Below, piece after piece: positions 1-6,937 of a DNA stretch of 9,095 nt. The stretch comes from Bacteroidales bacterium (GTDB taxonomy: Bacteria > Bacteroidota > Bacteroidia > Bacteroidales > SMBSF39). Position numbers and translations under genes: made by a program. Below the pieces are notes generated by a model. The model was not told where the DNA came from, did no database searches, and worked only from the letters and a program-made list of their open reading frames with translations. The DNA lies in the NCBI GenBank assembly GCA_021107685.1, contig JAIOSH010000048.1, positions 1 through 9,095 of the forward strand. Reading direction: 5' to 3'. Within the stretch, counting starts at the first letter, position 1. Each line of letters opens with the position of its first letter.

Positions 1-2
1 TA

Positions 3-344
3 TATCTCCATAGTTTTACCTATAATTTTATAAGTACTTTTTTGTCCGGCTATTTGAGAAAATAATATCTCAAATTCTTTATTATTTTCATCTTTCATTA
101 AAACCCTTACCAACTTATCTGTAACTTTTGATGCAAGCTCTGTATGACATATCGGGCAGAAAAAATTTAATTGTTCTCCTTCTTTATAATGAAATAAAGG
201 ATTTTGTATAACTGTATAATTACCGATTTGAGGATGCAATGAAATTAATCCTAGCTTATTATCTTTTGTTTTAACTGAAAAAATAACATTTTCTCCAATA
301 TTTAAATAAGCTTTACAGTGTGGACATAAATAATTAACTATCAT
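3..344 (-). CDS. Zinc-ribbon-like conserved hypothetical protein (C-terminus cut by the window edge)
   Basis: An open frame on the minus strand starts at ATG 344-342 and stays open for 114 codons to the left edge, so the stop lies outside the window. The protein begins MIVNYLCPHC and carries two CxxC pairs, CPHC at residues 7-10 and CPIC at 63-66, about 53 residues apart. This spacing suits a four-cysteine metal site, most likely zinc; metal binding is inferred. There is no signal peptide or membrane segment, so it is probably cytoplasmic. The start is well supported: just upstream, at 349-360, the minus strand reads GAAAGGAAGG, the only strong Shine-Dalgarno-like sequence ahead of a gene here. 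It lies 132 bases downstream of the response regulator, on the same strand with no hairpin terminator between, so co-transcription is possible. I recall similar short proteins in Bacteroidota but know no function. The gene is probably nearly complete. Confidence 0.8.
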   Translation of the reverse strand, partial: MIVNYLCPHCKAYLNIGENVIFSVKTKDNKLGLISLHPQIGNYTVIQNPLFHYKEGEQLNFFCPICHTELASKVTDKLVRVLMKDENNKEFEILFSQIAGQKSTYKIIGKTMEI

Positions 345-348
345 AATT

Positions 349-358
349 TACCTTCCTT
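349..358 (-). promoter_or_regulatory. Strong ribosome binding site of the zinc-ribbon-like gene
   Basis: The minus strand reads AAGGAAGG with about seven bases to ATG 344. It fixes the start of the left-edge gene. It stands out because the other genes in the window are preceded by A/T-rich leaders with no Shine-Dalgarno match. Confidence 0.65.
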
Positions 359-476
359 TCTTATTATTAAAACATGAATTAAATTGGATAAAGATAGTAA
401 AAATCAGAAAAAAAATCAAATTTTATGATAAATTTTTTATTTTTTATTATGTGGTTCTTTCCTTAATGGCTGTTTT

Positions 477-887
477 TCAGATAGAATAGGAATATTCTTT
501 ATGTTCGGAATATCTTAGAATTTTACTATAAAGATCAATAGGTCTGAATGGTTTTGACAAACAATCATTCATACCGATTGAATAAATATCATCTTGAATT
601 TCAACTAACCTGGAGGCTGTTAAAGCTATAATTGGCAAGTTTAAATATTTTTCTTCGTGGAGATTGCGAATGGCTTTAGTAGCCTCATAACCATTCATTT
701 CAGGCATATTCAAATCCATTAATACAAGATTATATTCATTATCTTTAATCTTTTCAACTGCAATTTTTCCATTTTCTGCAATATCAATTTCAATTTCCCA
801 TTTGGAAAGTATTTGCTTTGCTAATAAAACATTCATTTTATTATCTTCAACTAATAGAACTTTTACTCCTCTTAAGCTATTGAGCAT
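477..887 (-). CDS. Stand-alone receiver-domain response regulator (CheY-like, hybrid-kinase type)
   Basis: The 136-residue protein is almost entirely one receiver domain. The sequence shows the acidic pair E14-D15 in LLVEDN, the phosphoacceptor D58 in LVLMDLNMPEMNG, the conserved T90 in IIALTAS and K112 in CLSKPF, so it should accept a phosphoryl group. There is no DNA-binding or other output domain. It would therefore act through protein contacts, as a phosphorelay intermediate or a single-domain regulator. The wording (VEDNKMNVLLAKQIL, GMNDCLSKPF) is closer to the C-terminal receiver of hybrid histidine kinases than to CheY. No kinase is visible in the window. The start is the first ATG; upstream the frame has no other start before an in-frame TAA at 933-935. 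It has no Shine-Dalgarno sequence. The long hairpin at 983-1040 lies about 95 bases upstream and may be in its leader. The stop is TGA. Confidence 0.93.
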   Translation of the reverse strand: MLNSLRGVKVLLVEDNKMNVLLAKQILSKWEIEIDIAENGKIAVEKIKDNEYNLVLMDLNMPEMNGYEATKAIRNLHEEKYLNLPIIALTASRLVEIQDDIYSIGMNDCLSKPFRPIDLYSKILRYSEHKEYSYSI

Positions 888-982
888 GGTTTTATTATTT
901 TGTAAATTTTTGATATTATTTTTGCGGTTTTTTTAATATTATTTTGGATATTTAAAATAATTAATAAATACTTTGTGTGAAA

Positions 983-1040
983 TTTTCATTATTCAATCAA
1001 GTGGGAACAATTTGTTCCACACTCGACTAAATAATGAAAA
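983..1040 (-). promoter_or_regulatory. 58-base near-perfect hairpin, likely structured RNA leader of the response regulator
   Basis: The left arm 983-1010 and right arm 1012-1040 are reverse complements around T1011. The outer 11 bases (983-993 with 1030-1040) and the inner 7 (GGAACAA with TTGTTCC) pair perfectly, as does a 4-base block. A1019 is a bulge. The three remaining mismatches are A-C or C-A on the plus strand, which become G-U wobbles in a minus-strand RNA, giving 28 paired positions there. That asymmetry points to function as minus-strand RNA, upstream of the response regulator start at 887. No U-run follows, so it does not look like a simple terminator. Alternatives are a protein-binding palindrome in DNA or a small palindromic repeat found elsewhere in the genome. 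Confidence 0.6.
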
Positions 1041-1169
1041 ACCATTAATTGTTGTTTATTAACCAAAAAAATTAATTAAGTAAAACCTTAACAATAATAT
1101 TATTCCTTTTTTGATATAAAAGTTACCCTATTTTATTAAAAAAATTAAATAAAAGTGATATAAAATAAA

Positions 1170-1195
1170 CAGAGCCGGTAAAAATACCGACTCTG
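1170..1195 (-). terminator. Rho-independent terminator, probably of the TPR gene
   Basis: The arms CAGAGCCGGTA (1170-1180) and TACCGACTCTG (1185-1195) pair over 11 bases around an AAAA loop. The single mismatch is C-A on the plus strand but G-U on the minus strand. In the minus-strand direction the stem is followed by a T-rich run (TTTATTTTAT). This suits termination of transcription from the TPR gene, though it lies about 290 bases past the stop codon at 1483, so the transcript would carry a long 3' tail. The plus-strand side has no T-run. Confidence 0.6.
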
Positions 1196-1482
1196 AAAGA
1201 AATGATGAGAAAATTTACTTATTAACCTGTAACTATGAAAAAAAATTATCTATTCATTAATTCTATTTGTTATAAAAAGGTAACTACTTTTTTTAAAAAT
1301 TTTAAATTTTTTTATAAATTTTGGACATTTTTCATTTCTCGGTTTACATTTTTTTGTATTTAGTATGTTAAAAAGCATAGCTTTTATTTAACAGGAGTAA
1401 ACTACTTTTTTCCATTTATGAAAAACGCCAAATTTTATGTGTCTTTGTAATTATTTGATAATGACGTTAATTCAAAATAAAA

Positions 1483-3465
1483 TTAATATTCATTACAGTA
1501 TCTTTTTATTACATTGTATGCTTCTTTAATCCCAAGTTCTCCTGCAAGGCTTAAATCCATACAGGCGTTTTGCTTATCACCCTGAAAAATTAAAGTAAGT
1601 GCCCTGTTGAAAAAAGCTTCAGCAAGATCATCCTTATATTTAATAGCAAAGGAATAATCCTCTAAAGCTCCCTCATAATCCCGGATATGTAATTTAATGT
1701 TTGCCCTGTTAAAATATGCAAAGCTGAACTCAGGATTTAGCTTAATTACTTTATTATAATCATTAAGAATTTCGGTGTAATCGGAATTGTAAAAATTTTC
1801 TTCATGTTCAATAACTGATGTTGAATTAATATTAATAGAAATTACCCTGGAATGTTCTTTTATTGATTGAATATATTCAAGTAATTCGTTTTTAGTATTT
1901 GCCCTGTTAAAATATGCATAAGCAAATTCAGGATTATACATAATGGCTTTAGTATAGGCATTGATAGCACTATTATAATTTTTTATACTTTCGTTCATTA
2001 CTCCTTCAATAAAATGCGTTAAAGATATATTGGCATTAATATCATAATAAGCGTTAATATTTTTTATTATTGAGTCGGTTTCTTCTTCCGAAAATATGTT
2101 TTTTGAATTTGACAATCCCGGTGTAAAATTTAAGGCATTAATTCCGCTTATGTACTTTGATTTCAAATTATAATATCCATTTCCTTCAAGCAATACAGTA
2201 TCGCTTTTAAAAAAACGGATAGAAAATTCATTTTGGGGTTCAATAAATATTCTTCTATTTTGTATTTTCCCTCCTGATACCATTCCATTATTAAAATCAG
2301 CATCAAGTTCAATGATTTTACTCAGGTATGCTGAATCGGCATAAGCAAGCAAAGTAGTATCATGGCTGTTCTCAAATTTACTTTTTATTTCAGTCGCTTT
2401 TTCCTGGTCTTTATAAGCTCCGGCAAAGTCATTTATCCTGTTTTTCGCTGCTGCCCTATTTATAAAAGCTCCGGCAAAATCCGGAAATATATTAATAGCT
2501 TCACTAAAATCATCAACAGCACCCTGATAATCCTCTAACTCAAATTTCACGCAGCCCCTGTTGTAATATGTATAAATATTTTCAGGATTCAATCTTAAGA
2601 CATTGTTAAAATCCTCAAGTGCAGATTCATAATCACCGATATGAGCTTTCAATAATGCCCTGTTATAATAAGTTAAGGCATTATAAGGGTCAAGTTTAAT
2701 TACTTTATTGTAATCCTCCATTGTACCTATATAATCTACTGTTTGATATTTTGTTAATGCTCTGTAATAATAAGATAATGGAACAAGGGAATCCAATTCA
2801 ATAGCAAAGTCAAGGTCAGTAAGTGCTCCTGTGTAATTCTTCGAATGATATTTTATTATTCCTCTCCTGGCATAAGCTTCGGTGTAGAATAAATTATGAT
2901 GAATTGCCCGGTCGCAGTCTTTTAATGCTTCATCATATTCTTTTAAGATAGCTTTTACAATTCCCCGGCTTAAATATAAATATGATATATCCGGATTTAT
3001 TATAATTGCCGAATCATAATCATTAAGAGCTTTATTATATTTTTTCAGTTGAACATACATTTCTCCTCTTGCCATAAAAATATCGGAATTGAACGGGTCT
3101 GTTAATAAGGCTTCATTCAGGTCATTAATAGCATTTGAGTAATCATAAAGTCTGCCGCGTGTAATACCGCGATAATGAAAAGCATGAGAATATAAAGGAT
3201 GTATATTAAGTGCTTTTGAAAAATCCCTGTCAGCACCCCTGAAATCACCTAAATTATATTTAGCTATTCCTCTGAAAAAATAAGGTTCAAATAATTCAGG
3301 CCTTACTTTAATGACAATGCTAAGGTTTTTAATTGCCTCGGTATAATCATTTCGTAACAGATCCCCCCTGCTTAAATTAATAAAGTACTTGTAATTAACC
3401 TGGGAATAAACTGCCAAACTGATTAAAAATAGTAAAAAAGTAAGTTTTACAGGTAGTTTGAACAT
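1483..3465 (-). CDS. Secreted tetratricopeptide-repeat (TPR) protein
   Basis: The 660-residue protein starts with a signal peptide (MFKLPVKLTFLLFLISLAVYSQ, cleavage likely near residue 21). About ten consecutive 34-residue TPR units follow, roughly residues 24-363, each with the pattern YxxRGxxK...DYxxAxxDxxxAIxxxP. A non-TPR region of about 110 residues follows (roughly 364-475). About four more units fill the C-terminus, one carrying an insertion of about 30 residues, and the end is DLSLAGELGIKEAYNVI plus a final cysteine, an ending I recall from Bacteroidota TPR proteins. TPR arrays are protein-protein scaffolds; the partner is unknown, and the location is probably periplasmic. The middle region (SKIIELDADFNNG, then FIEPQNEFSI) resembles a linker I recall in similar proteins but has no assigned function. 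There is no Shine-Dalgarno match. It is divergent from the T9SS gene across 251 bases. Repeated stretches show internal duplication. Confidence 0.92.
   Translation of the reverse strand: MFKLPVKLTFLLFLISLAVYSQVNYKYFINLSRGDLLRNDYTEAIKNLSIVIKVRPELFEPYFFRGIAKYNLGDFRGADRDFSKALNIHPLYSHAFHYRGITRGRLYDYSNAINDLNEALLTDPFNSDIFMARGEMYVQLKKYNKALNDYDSAIIINPDISYLYLSRGIVKAILKEYDEALKDCDRAIHHNLFYTEAYARRGIIKYHSKNYTGALTDLDFAIELDSLVPLSYYYRALTKYQTVDYIGTMEDYNKVIKLDPYNALTYYNRALLKAHIGDYESALEDFNNVLRLNPENIYTYYNRGCVKFELEDYQGAVDDFSEAINIFPDFAGAFINRAAAKNRINDFAGAYKDQEKATEIKSKFENSHDTTLLAYADSAYLSKIIELDADFNNGMVSGGKIQNRRIFIEPQNEFSIRFFKSDTVLLEGNGYYNLKSKYISGINALNFTPGLSNSKNIFSEEETDSIIKNINAYYDINANISLTHFIEGVMNESIKNYNSAINAYTKAIMYNPEFAYAYFNRANTKNELLEYIQSIKEHSRVISININSTSVIEHEENFYNSDYTEILNDYNKVIKLNPEFSFAYFNRANIKLHIRDYEGALEDYSFAIKYKDDLAEAFFNRALTLIFQGDKQNACMDLSLAGELGIKEAYNVIKRYCNEY
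1700..1720. repeat. 21-base exact intragenic repeat, copy 1
   Basis: The 21 bases here are identical to 1898-1918. Both encode the AYFNRAN part of a TPR unit. The copies are 198 bases apart, which reflects duplication of TPR units within the gene. Confidence 0.75.
1898..1918. repeat. 21-base exact intragenic repeat, copy 2
   Basis: Identical to 1700-1720; see that entry. The pair could recombine and delete about six TPR helices' worth of sequence in frame, since 198 is a multiple of three. Confidence 0.75.
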
Positions 3466-3495
3466 GCAATCAATTAAAAAAAAGTTACTATTTAT

Positions 3496-3526
3496 TTGGA
3501 TATTAAAAATTATATATGTATTTTTG
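3496..3526 (+). promoter_or_regulatory. Bacteroidota-type promoter candidate for the T9SS gene
   Basis: The plus strand has TTG at 3496-3498, a 20-base spacer, and TATTTTTG at 3519-3526. This matches the known Bacteroidota primary sigma pattern, TTG at -33 and TAnnTTTG at -7, with usual spacing. It would give a 5' leader of about 185 bases before ATG 3717. The DNA is very AT-rich, so a chance match is possible. No equivalent was found on the minus strand for the TPR gene. Confidence 0.45.
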
Positions 3527-3716
3527 TAAATTCGTTTATTTTTTTATGTTTAAAAATTATAACAAATAAAGTATAACTAATAACATATAACATAATAATA
3601 CTAAAAACATTGTTTAACAAAAATTAAATTTATGAAACATTAAAAAATTAAGAATTAGCTAATAAAAAAATTTATCTATTAAAAAAATTATTTATTAACC
3701 AAAAAATTTTAAAAGT

Positions 3717-6398
3717 ATGAAAAAATTATTTACATTTTTTTTCGCATTAGGGTTTTTGCTGATTTCAGCAGGACTTTTTGCACAAAGCGGAATTCCGCCC
3801 GGTGATTTAGAAGATTTAGAAGCACAGGATAATGATCAAACTGTCTATGTACCGGCTACAGAAAAGAGTACAATTGCAACGCTGGTTCCTGACGGTACAA
3901 AAGCGATGATGGCTATGCCTGCACCGTCATCTACTTATGGCCCCAGGATACGTGGATACTGGTTCACTGCCCCGTGTAATTTTACTATTACAGGACTTCG
4001 CGTTCCCGATGATAACATTTCGGGGGACCAAAGTATAGAAATTGTAAGGTTTAATACGGGACCTCCACCATTTTACTCTAGCACTACCAACGACTTTGTC
4101 TCTCTTGGTCGTTGGATAGGTGTAGCCGGTTCGGGAATTATACCCTGTAATATTCCAGTAACTAACGGTGATATTTTAGGGATTTACGGCTGCCGCGGAA
4201 CCACTACTTCCTATGGTAACGGACCTTATAATACTACTATTGATGGAAACGCGGTTACCTTGGTGAGGAGTGGTATGCAGTTCGAGCTGCCACCCGCTCC
4301 GATGCATGATATCTGGCAGTCAGCCAGCGGCAGTATCGGTAGGATTGAAATGTATTATGAAGTTTTTTATGCTACTGTCTGGACAGGCGTTATTGATAGC
4401 GACTGGAATACTGCAGGAAACTGGAATCTACTTGCTGTTCCCGATGCTTCTGCCGATGTAAGCATACCTTCGGGATGTCTTAACTATCCTACACTTACTG
4501 CAGCCGGAGTATGTCACGATATTTACATTGAATCAAACGCTGCCGGTACAGCCACCTTGTTAGACAACGGATTACTGACAGTGGGCGGTACTGCAACTGT
4601 TGAACGGTATTATTCAGCAGTTATCAGTAACGTGCCGGAATATATCTATTACACAATGGAAAACAATGTGGGTATGACTACTCCCAACACAGCCTCTGCA
4701 CCTGTAGGAACCAACCCTGCTCCCTTAACCGGAACTACAGCTTTTGCTACCGGAGGACAATGGGGTTCAACATGCATACAGGGAGACGGTGCATATAATG
4801 GAGGGGTCAATACCGGATGGAATTTTGATCTTGGTGCCGGTGCCTGGACCATAAGCATGTATCTTGATATACCTTCTAATACTACAGGAAGCGCACATTA
4901 TATTTTCGGTGATCCAGGCGCCGGTTCTTTCCGTTGTTTCCATAACGGTGTCGCCGGACAGGATAATATAGTATTAAGGGGTCCATTTAGCCAGGTTAAT
5001 GTTAATGGTATTGGACCGGCTCCGACAGTTGTGCATTTTGTATATGATCCGGCAGTTCCTGAAATAAGGGCGTATAAGAATGGTGTGTTTGATAATGCTG
5101 TTGCCCAAAGTGCTTTAAATATACCAACCGGATCCGGATTCAAAGTCGGCGGTTATTCTTCATCACGCACTATCATAGGCAAGGTAGATGAATTCAGGTT
5201 ATATACACGTGTTTTATCCAATACTGAAATTGATGCCACATGGGATGTACCATTAGGTGTCGCTGGTCCTGCATGGCATCTGGTTGGAACCCCGATATCA
5301 GACGGTTTATCGGGAATCTATCTCGGCCAGTACCTGCAGAGTTATAACGAAGCAACAGCAGCATGGACAGATATTATTCCTGACAACATACCCTTAGTTC
5401 CACTTCAGGGATATGGATTCTGGCCTAACGGTGGAAATACTGCATATTATGCAGGAACTCTCAATACCGGTTCTGTCAGCTTTCCGCTAACAGCAGCAAA
5501 TCCATACGGATGGAATTTACTGGGTAATCCTTATCCTTCATCCATTGACTGGGATATTGTAACAAAACCGGCATACATCAATGGCGCAGTTTATTATCTG
5601 GATGCAGCTTCAGGAAATTATGTCTCCTACAATGGAGGAATGGGCGGAGGTAGCCAATATATACCACCGGAACAGGGCTTCTTTGTAAGCGCAACAGGTC
5701 CTGGTCCATTCCAGGTTGACAATAGTGTAAGAACACATACGAACGGCTCCAGTTTCTATAAGAGCGAGTTAACCTATATGGCAGAGATCCAAGCTATTGG
5801 TAACGGCTATTCGGACGTTACACACATCCGCTTCGACGAAGATGCAACATCAGGCTTTGACGGGCAGTATGATGCATACAAGCTGTTCAGCCTGGAGTAT
5901 AACAACCGGCTGCCACAGATATATACTATCGGAGGCGACAAGCTGTCCATCAATGTGCTGCCTGCAACCAATGTTGTACCACTCTTATTCCGGTCAGGAG
6001 TAGAAGGATCCTTCACTATCAGCATAGGTGAAATCAAAGATATTGACTATCTGTTCCTCGAAGACCTTGAAACAGGTGTTATGACAAATCTTCTTGAAGA
6101 AAATTACACCTTCAGCTATAAGACAGGTAACAAAGACGATAGGTTCAATCTGCACTTCGCACTCTATGAGGATGTTATAAACGCTGTAAACATTTACTCT
6201 TACGGCAAGGATATTTATGTATTACTGCCTGAAAATGTAACAGCAGAAATCTATGTGTATAATTTGATGGGACAGTTGATCAAAACTGCGGTGTCAGAAG
6301 GAAGCCGAAATACCATCAAAATAAACAATGGGGGTAATTATCTCGTTAAAGTAATGACTTTGGACGGAGTAAAAGCTCAAAAGGTATTTGTAAAATAA
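3717..6398 (+). CDS. T9SS-exported multidomain surface protein with LamG-like domain
   Basis: The 893-residue protein begins with a signal peptide ending LFA|QSG (cleavage after about residue 22). Then come: a beta-rich region of unknown family (about 55-217; RGYWFTAPCNFTITGLRVP, ending GRIEMYYEV); a module starting WTGVIDSDWNTAGNW at W222, with VSIP and TVERYY (294-299), common in Bacteroidota surface proteins; a LamG/concanavalin-like domain (about 304-515; WTISMYLDIP, KVDEFRLYTRVLSNTEID); a module from WHLVGTPIS (W520) through GWNLLGNPYPSSIDW to GFFVSATG (about 660); a beta domain (about 680-815); and a type A T9SS sorting domain in the last 72 residues (IYVYNLMGQLIK, KVFVK end). LamG folds often bind carbohydrates, so a surface adhesin or glycan-binding role is plausible; no catalytic motif was seen. 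GC is visibly higher than in the neighbours. The start lacks a Shine-Dalgarno sequence but is fixed by the signal peptide. Confidence 0.93.
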   Translation: MKKLFTFFFALGFLLISAGLFAQSGIPPGDLEDLEAQDNDQTVYVPATEKSTIATLVPDGTKAMMAMPAPSSTYGPRIRGYWFTAPCNFTITGLRVPDDNISGDQSIEIVRFNTGPPPFYSSTTNDFVSLGRWIGVAGSGIIPCNIPVTNGDILGIYGCRGTTTSYGNGPYNTTIDGNAVTLVRSGMQFELPPAPMHDIWQSASGSIGRIEMYYEVFYATVWTGVIDSDWNTAGNWNLLAVPDASADVSIPSGCLNYPTLTAAGVCHDIYIESNAAGTATLLDNGLLTVGGTATVERYYSAVISNVPEYIYYTMENNVGMTTPNTASAPVGTNPAPLTGTTAFATGGQWGSTCIQGDGAYNGGVNTGWNFDLGAGAWTISMYLDIPSNTTGSAHYIFGDPGAGSFRCFHNGVAGQDNIVLRGPFSQVNVNGIGPAPTVVHFVYDPAVPEIRAYKNGVFDNAVAQSALNIPTGSGFKVGGYSSSRTIIGKVDEFRLYTRVLSNTEIDATWDVPLGVAGPAWHLVGTPISDGLSGIYLGQYLQSYNEATAAWTDIIPDNIPLVPLQGYGFWPNGGNTAYYAGTLNTGSVSFPLTAANPYGWNLLGNPYPSSIDWDIVTKPAYINGAVYYLDAASGNYVSYNGGMGGGSQYIPPEQGFFVSATGPGPFQVDNSVRTHTNGSSFYKSELTYMAEIQAIGNGYSDVTHIRFDEDATSGFDGQYDAYKLFSLEYNNRLPQIYTIGGDKLSINVLPATNVVPLLFRSGVEGSFTISIGEIKDIDYLFLEDLETGVMTNLLEENYTFSYKTGNKDDRFNLHFALYEDVINAVNIYSYGKDIYVLLPENVTAEIYVYNLMGQLIKTAVSEGSRNTIKINNGGNYLVKVMTLDGVKAQKVFVK

Positions 6399-6404
6399 TG
6401 AACT

Positions 6405-6551
6405 GTCATTGCGACGACCGAATGTAGGTGGCAATCTGTTGACTATAAAAGGGACCGCCTCACTTCGTTATTCGGGTAGGCACACTAACTTTTAACAGAT
6501 TGCCACAATACGCCTGCACACAGAGCCAGTCTTACGGTATTTCGCAATGAC
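6405..6551. repeat. 147-base nested palindromic intergenic element (REP/MITE-like)
   Basis: The outer arms GTCATTGCGA (6405-6414) and TCGCAATGAC (6542-6551) are perfect 10-base inverted repeats. Inner arms GTGGCAATCTGTT (6428-6440) and AACAGATTGCCAC (6494-6506) are perfect over 13 bases. I recall very similar GTCATTGCGA...GGCAATCT elements dispersed between genes in many bacterial genomes, Bacteroidota included. It contains no gene. Its right arm supplies a false ATG (6547) in frame with the next gene. No clear target-site duplication was seen at the ends. It may also act as a stem-loop that stabilises or ends the upstream message. Confidence 0.75.
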
Positions 6552-6591
6552 GAACAAACAAACAATAAAAACAAATTTAAAATATAATAAT

Positions 6592-6816
6592 ATGAAAAAA
6601 GTAATAAAATTATTAGTAATCGCAGTATTTTTACTGACAGCACCGGTATGTTTATTAGCCCAGACTCCACCACATCCAAATGGAGGTAGTGCACCTGGTG
6701 GTGGTAACACACCTGTTGGCGGAGGCGCTCCCATTGACGGAGGATTAAGCATTATGTTGATATTAGGAGCGGCTTATGGATCAAAGAAGATCTATAATGC
6801 CAGGAAAAAAGTATAA
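6592..6816 (+). CDS. Small secreted protein with PID-CTERM-like sorting tail
   Basis: The 74-residue protein has a signal peptide (MKKVIKLLVIAVFLLTAPVC, ending LLAQ), a short Pro/Gly-rich stretch (TPPHPNGGSAPGGG...), the motif APIDGG, a hydrophobic segment (LSIMLILGAAYG), and a basic tail (KKIYNARKKV). This order (motif, membrane helix, basic end) is that of C-terminal sorting signals, and the PID motif matches what I know as the PID-CTERM type in Bacteroidota. The tail should hold the protein at the inner membrane until a processing enzyme acts; no such enzyme is in the window. Almost nothing is left after removing both signals, so the mature part is a tiny Gly/Pro peptide. I chose ATG 6592 rather than 6547, because 6547 lies inside the palindromic element and would place 15 polar residues before the signal peptide. 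It may be co-transcribed with the T9SS gene. Confidence 0.8.
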   Translation: MKKVIKLLVIAVFLLTAPVCLLAQTPPHPNGGSAPGGGNTPVGGGAPIDGGLSIMLILGAAYGSKKIYNARKKV

Positions 6817-6937
6817 CTCAAAAAAATAATACTACAATATTTTTTATTTTGGTAATTATAGATGAAAATGATTATCAGAAATAATGTTAGTATTATATTT
6901 ATAATTGCTTAATAACCGGCTCATTAGATATCCGGAT

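Larger units (their letters stand above)
888..1482. other. AT-rich intergenic region between response regulator and TPR gene
   Basis: This 595-base stretch holds no convincing gene. It contains the 58-base hairpin at 983-1040, the terminator-like hairpin at 1170-1195, and a weaker nested hairpin at 1367-1392 (arms around GCATAGC, partly flanked by GTTTAC 1342-1347 and GTAAAC 1396-1401). The only plus-strand frame of note is a 42-codon phenylalanine-rich one at 1235-1363, which I do not call as a gene. The rest is long runs of A and T. I see no TAnnTTTG-type promoter on either strand here. Confidence 0.6.

Noticed and set aside
1235..1363. 42-codon plus-strand frame starting MKKNYLFINS
   Set aside because: It is mostly phenylalanine and lysine codons arising from poly-T and poly-A tracts, shows no clear domain, and lacks a supporting ribosome site; reported only as a leader observation.
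1367..1392. Hairpin around GCATAGC as a terminator or small RNA
   Set aside because: The stem is short with a bulge, has no T-run on either strand, and lies in very AT-rich DNA where such pairings are common.
4649..6037. Several frames of 60-80 codons on both strands inside the T9SS gene
   Set aside because: They overlap a well-supported 893-residue protein, have no recognisable motifs, and result from its higher GC content.
6547..6591. Upstream ATG giving 15 extra residues to the PID-CTERM-like protein
   Set aside because: The ATG lies in the palindromic repeat, and the polar extension would precede an otherwise normal signal peptide beginning at ATG 6592.
6485..6752. Two minus-strand frames of 75 and 86 codons over the PID-CTERM-like gene
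   Set aside because: They are antisense to a recognisable signal peptide and sorting tail and cross the palindromic repeat; the proline-rich sequence is just the reverse of the Gly-rich codons.
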